From CAZOZZ01 sp965262425 (GTDB lineage Bacteria > Acidobacteriota > Terriglobia > 20CM-2-55-15), in NCBI GenBank assembly GCA_965262425.1, contig OZ253536.1:1612001-1676000 (forward strand): a DNA stretch of 64,000 nt, read 5' to 3'. Under the pieces are notes generated by a model. It was not told the origin of the DNA, ran no database searches, and saw only the letters and a list, made by a program, of their open reading frames with translations. Numbering within the stretch: position 1 is the stretch's first letter; the number at the start of each line of letters is the position of its first letter. Position numbers and translations under genes: made by a program. Positions 8,376 to 14,756 of the stretch are shown here, piece by piece.

Positions 8376-8771
8376 ATGGCTGAAGCGAGTTTGGGTTATT
8401 CACTGCTGTGCGACGACGTCCGTCTCGAGGTCGGCAACAAACTTTCTCTCATGGGGGTTTTTCAGAACGTTTTTCTCCCGGGCTTCCCTTCGACGGTCGT
8501 CAAGTTCGCCGTTGTCAACCACTGGGAGGGTGAAGGAGATTTCGAGACCCAGGTGCGGGTGCTGGATCCTCTGCGGAAGGAAACCGTGATTTCGACGCCC
8601 GGCTCGTTCTCGATTGCCGCACATGGGCACGCCGACAACATCACATTCTTTACTAACGTGACGTTCACCCAGGCGGGGACACACACCGTACAGGTCTATC
8701 TTTCCGGCCAGGTCGTCAGTGAAAGCCCCTTGTTCGTCCATCAGGTTCAGGACGCCGGCCCGGTGCATTGA
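8376..8771 (+). CDS. DUF6941-like protein of unknown function
   Basis: The preferred start is ATG 8376 (MAEASLGYSLLCDDVRLE), 131 residues, after GGAACTAAG. The opening LCDDVRLEVGNKLSLMGVFQNVFLPGFPS and the beta-sandwich character are what I remember for the DUF6941 family, a small cytoplasmic protein of unknown role found in many soil bacteria. It has no signal peptide or membrane helix. It lies 48 bp after the M61 gene and just before the tRNA-editing gene, so it is probably co-transcribed with them. The family name is from memory and not checked. Confidence 0.6.
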   Translation: MAEASLGYSLLCDDVRLEVGNKLSLMGVFQNVFLPGFPSTVVKFAVVNHWEGEGDFETQVRVLDPLRKETVISTPGSFSIAAHGHADNITFFTNVTFTQAGTHTVQVYLSGQVVSESPLFVHQVQDAGPVH

Positions 8772-8788
8772 TCCCGGCGACTGTTGCG

Positions 8789-9964
8789 ATGAAAACCGAA
8801 CGCCTCTACTATAGCGATCCTTACCTGTTCGAATTCGACGCTGAGATCATCGACCGGTTTGCGGTTGGCGACCAGCAGGGCGTCGTCCTCGACCGTACCG
8901 CTTTCTATCCCACCTCCGGCGGCCAACCCAATGACACGGGCATGCTTGGAGGTAGGCGTGTCGTGGACTGTTACGAAGACGAATCGTCCCGTGTCATTCA
9001 CGTCCTCGATGAGGAACTCGGAGCGGGGCCGGTCCAGGGGATCGTCGATCAGGAGAGACGACGGGACCACATCCAGCAACATTCGGGCCAACATGTCCTC
9101 TCGCAGGCCTTCGTCTCTCTTTTCGGGTGGCAGACTGTCGGGTTTCATCTGGGTACAACCGCCTCGACGATCGACCTTAACGTGAGATCGGCCGAGCGCG
9201 GGCAACTCGATCAAGCCGAGGACCTGGCGAACCGTACCATCCAGCAGAACCGGCCCGTGTCGGTTGAGTATGTGGCCTCGGACGATGTCGGGGATGCCGC
9301 CCTACGCAAACCGACGAAGCGGCAAGGCGAAATTCGCGTCATCGACATCGACGGCTTTGACCGCTCGGCCTGTGGTGGCACGCATGTCCGGGGAACAGGC
9401 GAAATCGGTCCGATCCTGATCACCCATCAGGAACGGGTGCGGAAGCACGTCCGCGTGGAGTTCCTATGTGGGTTACGAACGTTGCGTTACGCCCGCGGTG
9501 CGAGCAGGGTATTGGATGAGATTGCCCAGATGACATCCGCACCGCCACTCGAATCGGCGCCGGCCGTAGCAGCGATGCGCGAAGAACTGCAGCGTCGGAA
9601 GAAGAGGATTGAGGAACTGGAAGGTTCGCTACTGGCACATGAGGCCGAGTCGTTTCCCGTGGGTGAGGGTTTTGCCGTAGAGGTCTTCGAGGGGCGGACG
9701 CAGGAGCAGATACGAGGTCTGGCACAAGCGATCTGCGGCAGTCGTTCCGCGATCGTTCTCTTTGCCGTGACCGGCGATCCTGTGAAGTTGGTTTTTGCGC
9801 GTTCGGAAGATCAGGAGATCGACGTGGGAGCCCTCTTGAAGGCAACGGTCCGGGAATTCAGTGGTCGGGGTGGGGGGCGCCCGACGATGGCCGAAGGCGG
9901 TGTGCCGGCAGATGTGGCTCCCGCCAAGGTGCTCCACTGGGCCAGACAGGCTGCTGGCAGCTAA
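8789..9964 (+). CDS. Alanyl-tRNA editing protein (AlaX-L type, with DHHA1 domain)
   Basis: This is a free-standing editing domain that deacylates mischarged tRNA-Ala. The start is set at ATG 8789 (MKTERLYYSD); an upstream TTG at 8768 is less likely. Visible motifs are FYPTSGGQPNDTG near the N-terminus, zinc/catalytic HSGQHVL at about 98, CGGTH at about 198, a coiled coil at about 255-285, and a C-terminal DHHA1-like segment with SGRGGGRPTMAEGG. The 391-residue length matches long AlaX proteins, which carry DHHA1. Its TAA overlaps the stop of the convergent PfpI gene. Confidence 0.9.
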   Translation: MKTERLYYSDPYLFEFDAEIIDRFAVGDQQGVVLDRTAFYPTSGGQPNDTGMLGGRRVVDCYEDESSRVIHVLDEELGAGPVQGIVDQERRRDHIQQHSGQHVLSQAFVSLFGWQTVGFHLGTTASTIDLNVRSAERGQLDQAEDLANRTIQQNRPVSVEYVASDDVGDAALRKPTKRQGEIRVIDIDGFDRSACGGTHVRGTGEIGPILITHQERVRKHVRVEFLCGLRTLRYARGASRVLDEIAQMTSAPPLESAPAVAAMREELQRRKKRIEELEGSLLAHEAESFPVGEGFAVEVFEGRTQEQIRGLAQAICGSRSAIVLFAVTGDPVKLVFARSEDQEIDVGALLKATVREFSGRGGGRPTMAEGGVPADVAPAKVLHWARQAAGS

Positions 9965-10503
9965 GAGCCTGCCAGCGCCGTTACCACGGCCTTGGCGAAA
10001 GCGCCCGACTCCTCGGGGCCTTCCGCCATGATGATGTTCTCGTCCACAATCACCTTGTCTTCAACGTATGTCGCCCCGCCCTTTTTCAATTCCTCAAGAG
10101 CTTCAGGAAAAAAATAGACCGTCGCCTTTCGACCCTCCAGCAGACTGGCCTTGGCGAGAACTACCGTAGAGAGCGAGATTGCAGCAACGATCTTCCCGGC
10201 TTCCGCCATCCCGGAAACCAGTTCCTGAAGTTTCTTGTCCTTCCAGAAAAGTGCCGGAACAGAGGACCCACCGGCAAGGACGACGGCATCGTAATCTTCC
10301 CCGTTGGCTTCTTCGATTGCGACCTCTGATTCCAGGATGCCTTCTCCCATTCCCCGACAGGTGCGGGCAGCCGTAGAGGCGACGACGACACGGGCGCCTT
10401 CCTTCTCCAGAATCCGCTTGGGTTCAAACACTTCCTCCTCGCGGAACTGGGTCTGCGGGATCACTAAAAGCACGCTCTTGCCGTCAAGCCGGTTGTCTGC
10501 CAT
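9961..10503 (-). CDS. DJ-1/PfpI superfamily protein lacking the usual Cys-His pair
   Basis: The 180-residue protein starts at ATG 10503, with GGAGGAGAC just upstream. The fold is clear from VLLVIPQTQFREEEV at the N-terminus (with the conserved Glu), DYDAVVLAGGSS near 70, and the final GPEESGAFAKAVV. At the nucleophile elbow, where the family has AICHG, this protein reads AISLS (108-112). The catalytic Cys is Ser and the following His is Leu, so the usual chaperone/glyoxalase/protease-like activity is unlikely. It converges on the AlaX gene with overlapping stops. Confidence 0.85.
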   Translation of the reverse strand: MADNRLDGKSVLLVIPQTQFREEEVFEPKRILEKEGARVVVASTAARTCRGMGEGILESEVAIEEANGEDYDAVVLAGGSSVPALFWKDKKLQELVSGMAEAGKIVAAISLSTVVLAKASLLEGRKATVYFFPEALEELKKGGATYVEDKVIVDENIIMAEGPEESGAFAKAVVTALAGS

Positions 10504-10597
10504 CCGTTGTCTCCTCCGTTGTAGCGGATGATTATACCTAATCTCTTCTTGCGACCCTTGACGAACCGACGCCCGACAAGCGTCGCACAAAGTTCCA

Positions 10598-10789
10598 CTA
10601 CCGGAGCGAAAAGTCGATCGACTTCCGCGTCCCATCATCCAGATCCACGAAGATGCGGTAGGTTGCCGGCGCCTCAAACCCTTTCGTGGACAGATTGAAG
10701 CTGTATTGCTGGTCAATCGGATCGAAGCGGAATTGATTCCCGTCGTCGTTTGCCTGGCCGGAGTCACTTGTCAGGTCGGTGATGTCCAC
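10598..10789 (-). pseudogene. C-terminal fragment of a PxKF-domain-type extracellular protein
   Basis: The 63 codons include the stretch FRFDPIDQQYSFNLSTKGF and the ending YRIFVDLDDGTRKSIDFSLR. This resembles the C-terminal end of PxKF-type repeats in secreted multi-domain proteins. Nothing upstream on the minus strand continues the protein, so it is a remnant. Family assignment is from pattern memory. Confidence 0.45.
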
Positions 10790-10845
10790 CGCACCGGTGG
10801 CAGTGCGCGGATGCAGTGCGCGCCCCGCTACGACATCTAACGAAC

Positions 10846-11004
10846 CTACGGCTTCATGGCGACAACCTTCCCGTCCTGCAAGATGTAGATCGGAGTTCCA
10901 TACATCCGCGCAGTCTACCTCTCCTGTTGTGCAGCGGCGCGCATGGCTCGCGCGACCGACTCGGAAAGTTCCTTGTCGTTGAGCTTTCGGTCACGTTTCT
11001 TCAT
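10846..11004 (-). pseudogene. Small charged protein gene interrupted by a stop codon
   Basis: From ATG 11004 the frame reads MKKRDRKLNDKELSESVARA and on through AQQER, meets TAG at codon 30 (10917-10915), then continues in frame as MYGTPIYILQDGKVVAMKP to a stop at 10846. The two halves look like one 52-residue protein of the kind ending in 'DGKV', often seen near toxin-antitoxin or mobile genes. The interruption and the neighbouring remnants argue that it is decayed. Function unknown. Confidence 0.4.
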
Positions 11005-11023
11005 AGAGGCTCTTCAATGAGCT

Positions 11024-11272
11024 TTGGCCGCTTACCGGTATTGTCGTAGACACACCATCAATCAGCTAGCGGCTTCGGCTGCGGTCCTTGGTTGTGATAG
11101 TTCAACAGCAGGGCATTACGGTCGTCTGAAGAACCAGCTAAGGCACAAAGGACGACCCCTTCCAGAAAATGACATTTGGATTTCGGCAATCGTCAGCCAG
11201 CATGAATTGACGCTGGTAACGCGCGATTCTCATTTCGACGAGGTCGGGGATCTGTCCGTCGAAGCTTGGTAA
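11024..11272 (+). pseudogene. C-terminal remnant of a VapC-type PIN-domain toxin
   Basis: The last ~45 codons (GRPLPENDIWISAIV, then LTLVTRDSHFDEV) carry the PIN-domain block ENDxWI..A with the conserved Asp, and the later TRDxHF with its Asp. PIN toxins are ~130-140 residues; here only the C-terminal half is recognisable, and the preceding codons do not supply the N-terminal Asp/Glu of the active site. No VapB antitoxin gene is upstream on the same strand. It cannot be an active ribonuclease. Confidence 0.6.
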
Positions 11273-11482
11273 CCTCTTGTACCGTAGGTGGTCATCGCAA
11301 GTCGCTCGGAAACTTCCGCCTTTACCTGCGGGACTGTGCGATTGATCAACGCAAATTGAAAATGAAGTGGGCATCCTGATCTCTTTCGAGACACTTCACT
11401 CCGGGTCCACACCTTTCGTGATGGCTCCGGCACGATACCCTGTTAGAATCGATGGACACCGGATTTTAGGAGAGGCAACCGG

Positions 11483-12232
11483 ATGATTCAGCTGAAAAGT
11501 GCGAAAGAGATCGAAAGGATGAAAGCGCCCGCCGCGATCAACGCCGAGGTGCTGGCGATCGTGCGCGAAAACGTTCTCGAGGGTGTGTCCACTTACGACC
11601 TGGACAAGATTTCGCTCGAAGAAACCGAAAAGCGCGGTGGGAAGACGACGTTCAAGGGATACCGCGGGTTTCCGGCCTCATTGTGTACGTCGATCAATCA
11701 TGAAGTCGTTCATGGGATTCCGTCGAAGAAGCGGGTGTTGAAGTCGGGTGATGTCATCGGGATCGATTTTGGCGTGACGTACGACGGGTTTATTGGCGAC
11801 CATGCCATGACGATTCCGGTCGGTGAGATTTCCGACGAACTGCAACAGTTGCTCGACGTGACGGAGTTGTCGCTGTACAAGGGGATCGAGCAAATGCGGC
11901 CAGGGAACTTCCTCGGCGATATTTCTGCTGCGATCGAAGGGACGATCACTCCCTACGACTACGGAATCGTTCGTGAGTTTTGCGGGCACGGTATCGGGCG
12001 CGCCCTGCACGAGGATCCTCCGGTGTTGAACTATGTCCAGAACGGCCGGGGGCCAAAGCTCAAGGTTGGAATGGTCCTCGCCATAGAGCCGATGGTCAAT
12101 CTCGGGACTGAAAAGGTCAAGACCCTGGACGACGGCTGGACCGTCGAGACGCTGGACAAAAAGCCTTCCGCCCACTTCGAACACACCATCGCCGTCACCC
12201 CCGACGGCCCCGTAATCCTAACGAAACTGTAG
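11483..12232 (+). CDS. map: Methionine aminopeptidase, type I
   Basis: This essential cytosolic enzyme removes the initiator Met from new proteins. It is 249 residues, starting at ATG 11483 behind AGGAGAGG. The pita-bread fold residues are visible: substrate His in INHEVVHGIPS, metal Asp in GIDFGV and GDHAMTIP, His in CGHGIGRALHE, Glu in LAIEPMVN, and Glu in HFEHTIAVT. There is no N-terminal extension. It is isolated from its usual secY/infA neighbours and stands downstream of a decayed region; 11273-11482 contains no gene I can support apart from a TAGAAT-like -10 about 33 bp before the start. Confidence 0.95.
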   Translation: MIQLKSAKEIERMKAPAAINAEVLAIVRENVLEGVSTYDLDKISLEETEKRGGKTTFKGYRGFPASLCTSINHEVVHGIPSKKRVLKSGDVIGIDFGVTYDGFIGDHAMTIPVGEISDELQQLLDVTELSLYKGIEQMRPGNFLGDISAAIEGTITPYDYGIVREFCGHGIGRALHEDPPVLNYVQNGRGPKLKVGMVLAIEPMVNLGTEKVKTLDDGWTVETLDKKPSAHFEHTIAVTPDGPVILTKL

Positions 12233-12237
12233 AGTGA

Positions 12238-12347
12238 GAGTGTCGGGGTGGCCGTCCCGGACCACCCGCGGGGAAGCCGCGGCGTGTCGTTTGTGGATAC
12301 GTCTCCGCTGACTCGGCGGGCGGCCAGGGACGGCCGCCCCGACACGC
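12238..12347. repeat. R3 palindrome (GTGTCGGGG family), copy 1
   Basis: The left arm GAGTGTCGGGGTGGCCGTCC and right arm GGACGGCCGCCCCGACACGC are inverted copies separated by ~70 bp. It follows the map stop at once and precedes the convergent VWA gene. A close relative is at 42271-42380 and a single arm at 58588-58622. Confidence 0.85.
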
Positions 12348-12363
12348 ATTCCTGTGCTTCTTC

Positions 12364-13272
12364 CTAATTGTCGGGGGCGTAGTAGCCGTGGCGGTAGTTT
12401 GTTTTGTAGCGAGGGGTTTCCGGGGGCTGGGTGACGTTGATCCGGACGGATCGCCACGTGCCGTCTCGCCGGGCGTTTGTCGGGGAATAGCCTACGGTAT
12501 AGAGCTCTCTGAGCTCATGGGCGACGCTTTCGGTCAGGGCCGGGATCTCTTCGGCTCTTGTCGGAAAGAACGAGCGGCCTCCGGTGATCTCCGATAGTTC
12601 TTCCAGGCCTTGGCGCGCCTTCCGTCCCACTTCGGAGTCGCTCAGGATTCCGATGGAGTAGATAGCCACTCCTGCTTGCCGGGCGGCTTCGAGGACTTCC
12701 TCGAAGACATGGGAACTGGCGTTGTCGGAGCCGTCGCTGACTAGAAGAATCGCCTTCTGATCGTACTGACCCTCCTCAATGGTTTCGATCCCCAACATGA
12801 TGGCGTCGAACAGGGCGGTCTGGCCGTAGGGACTGATCGAAGCCAGCGTGGCCTCGATGGCTGTGATGTCTCCCGTGAAGTCCTGTGCCAGACGCACCTG
12901 GTCGTCGAAGTGAATCAGGAAAGTTTCGTCCTGGGGATTGCTGTGCTGGACGAACGACAGGGCTGCCGTGTCCACGCGTTCCTTCTTCCGCTCCATGCTC
13001 CGGCTGTTGTCAATGATCACGCCCAGACTGACGGGCTTGTCATCATTTCTGAAAAGGGAAACATCCTGTTCAATCTGATCCTCCGTTATCTGGAAGTCCT
13101 CCCTGGTGAGTCCCCGCACATGGCGGTCGTTCTCACCTAGAACGGTGATCTGCAGCTCCACAAGATCCACGTCGACGGCCAGCGTGAAGTCCGCCGGCGT
13201 CTGGGCATGGACGGGGGGCGTCGAGAGCAGGAACAACAGACAGCCGCCGAAAGTGAGAATGACGTGCTTCAC
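12364..13272 (-). CDS. Secreted VWFA-related protein, acidobacterial type
   Basis: A GTG at 13272 gives a 302-residue protein with a signal peptide (VKHVILTFGGCLLFLLSTPPVHAQ); ATGs further upstream would bury that signal. After a short beta domain (VDLVELQITVLGENDRHVRGLTREDFQITED) comes a von Willebrand A domain. Its MIDAS motif is DNSRSM, with the later Thr/Asp in PYGQTALFDAI and VSDGSDN. The ending, with YTVGYSPTN and RYKTNYRHGYYAP, fits the 'VWFA-related Acidobacterial domain' family. Likely a metal-dependent adhesion or protein-interaction module outside the cytoplasm; the partner is unknown. Confidence 0.88.
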   Translation of the reverse strand: MKHVILTFGGCLLFLLSTPPVHAQTPADFTLAVDVDLVELQITVLGENDRHVRGLTREDFQITEDQIEQDVSLFRNDDKPVSLGVIIDNSRSMERKKERVDTAALSFVQHSNPQDETFLIHFDDQVRLAQDFTGDITAIEATLASISPYGQTALFDAIMLGIETIEEGQYDQKAILLVSDGSDNASSHVFEEVLEAARQAGVAIYSIGILSDSEVGRKARQGLEELSEITGGRSFFPTRAEEIPALTESVAHELRELYTVGYSPTNARRDGTWRSVRINVTQPPETPRYKTNYRHGYYAPDN

Positions 13273-13342
13273 AGTACTATGAGGGTGCCACCTTGAGGGC
13301 CACGTGTGGTCCGGGTAACCGTCACATGCCGACCCGTGGTTG

Positions 13343-13432
13343 TCAACGCAAAGACGCGATGACGCAAAGTCTTTGAATTCCGAAGGAAAAATAAAACTTT
13401 GCGCCCTTTGCGACATTGCGTCTTTGCGTTGA
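13343..13432. repeat. R2-type palindrome (AACGCAAAGACGC arms)
   Basis: TCAACGCAAAGACGCGATG (13343 on) pairs with CATTGCGTCTTTGCGTTGA (to 13432); a second, inner pairing of CGCAAAG with CTTTGCG tightens the stem. It is a variant of the CGCAGAG/CGCAAAG hairpins at 19295, 24534 and 35129, here between two minus-strand genes. The rest of 13273-13490 shows no gene. Confidence 0.8.
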
Positions 13433-13490
13433 CCAGAATGTAGCAAAAGCGCGGAACTTTTCAGGTCACGTGGTGACACGGGCTTCCAAC

Positions 13491-14756
13491 CTAGTGATTA
13501 GGCCTCTTCGAAAACTTCTCCCACAGGTCCGTGTGCTTACTGGTCAGATCCACCGGCTGACCCGCGATGAACAGGTGCCGGAGGTTGGTCATGACCTCCA
13601 GGGGATCGCCTTCGGTCAACATGATGTTGGCAACCATTCCTTCGGCCAGGCTGCCGATCTGGTCCGAGACGCCCAGGATTTCAGCAGGGTTGATCGTGAC
13701 CGCTTTCAAGGCCTCTTCTTTGGACAGACCGAACGCCGCTGCCATTTCGGCCAGGAAGGGGAGGTCCCGCACATGCGCGGAATCCCTGGTCGAGAGAGCG
13801 AACTTGACGCCGGCCGCGGCAAGCTTTGCGGGAAGGGAATAGACCGAATCGTAGGGATCCTCATCGTTTTCGGGCAGGTCCGTAATGGGGCCCACTATGA
13901 CTGATGCATTCTTGCTCTTGATCAGATCGACGACAGACCAGGCCTGGGTGCAGCCGCTGAGGATGGTCTTCAGTTCGAATTCCTCGGCGATTTCAAGGGC
14001 TTCCCGAACCTCCTCGGCGGTGTCGACGGTAAAGATGGCGGGCATTTCGCCGCGAACGACGGGAACCAGCGCCCGCTGGATGAAATTACCGGGATCATCC
14101 ACACCGGCGTCCATGAGCTTCGCGAAGGCCTGCGCCTCGCGCAGAGTCTGACGGAGGAGATCCAGTTCCTCCTCTCTTGCTTCTTCGCGGCGCCGTCGCT
14201 GTTGTTGAGAAGTGTCCGCATCGAAGGTCAACTCGCCGGGGAAGTTGATGATCATGGCGGCGCCGTCCTGAACGATCATCTCCCCGGTAACCCAGCCGTT
14301 CAGGTTGATGATCGCACCCTGGCCGGCGAACAGGCCGCCGCCCGGGGCCGACATCACGGTCGTGATCCCGTTGACCCTGGCGACGGGAATGTGTTCGCTG
14401 TGGGGGCTGATCGCGCCCGATGCCATCATGTGCGGATTCAGGCCTCCCATTTCATTGGAGTCGACTGTGGCGGCAACGGATCCGATTTCCCGGAGTCCGA
14501 CGGATGTGTGCGGGTCGATCATTCCCGGGTAGGCCGAGAGCCCCTCTCCGTCGATGGTCTCGATACCTCTTGGAATGGATATGTCCTCACCGATGGCTGC
14601 GATCCGGCCGTCCTGTATCAGGATGTTCCCGTTGGGAATGGTCTCTCCGGATCCTGTGACGATCCGGACGTCGCGAATCGCGTACGTCTGGGCCGAGGCA
14701 ATCTGTGGGATCGCCGCTATCAGAAGGAGGATCAAGAACCTCTTAGTTATTTTCAT
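13491..14756 (-). CDS. Exported amidohydrolase-family protein with degenerate metal site
   Basis: The start ATG 14756 overlaps the upstream gene's stop by 14 bp. A signal peptide (MKITKRFLILLLIAAIPQIASAQ) precedes a 421-residue amidohydrolase-like protein. The N-terminal DGRIAAIG and the C-terminal NPAEILGVSDQIGSLAEGM are typical. The HxH metal motif that follows PGxIDxH is reduced to PHTS (His 83, Ser 85), and later metal His positions are not obvious. It contains a charged helical insertion (QQQRRRREEAREEELDLLRQ). It probably folds like the catalytic members but may not hydrolyse. It is co-transcribed with the two-domain protein upstream and may act with it. Confidence 0.8.
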   Translation of the reverse strand: MKITKRFLILLLIAAIPQIASAQTYAIRDVRIVTGSGETIPNGNILIQDGRIAAIGEDISIPRGIETIDGEGLSAYPGMIDPHTSVGLREIGSVAATVDSNEMGGLNPHMMASGAISPHSEHIPVARVNGITTVMSAPGGGLFAGQGAIINLNGWVTGEMIVQDGAAMIINFPGELTFDADTSQQQRRRREEAREEELDLLRQTLREAQAFAKLMDAGVDDPGNFIQRALVPVVRGEMPAIFTVDTAEEVREALEIAEEFELKTILSGCTQAWSVVDLIKSKNASVIVGPITDLPENDEDPYDSVYSLPAKLAAAGVKFALSTRDSAHVRDLPFLAEMAAAFGLSKEEALKAVTINPAEILGVSDQIGSLAEGMVANIMLTEGDPLEVMTNLRHLFIAGQPVDLTSKHTDLWEKFSKRPNH

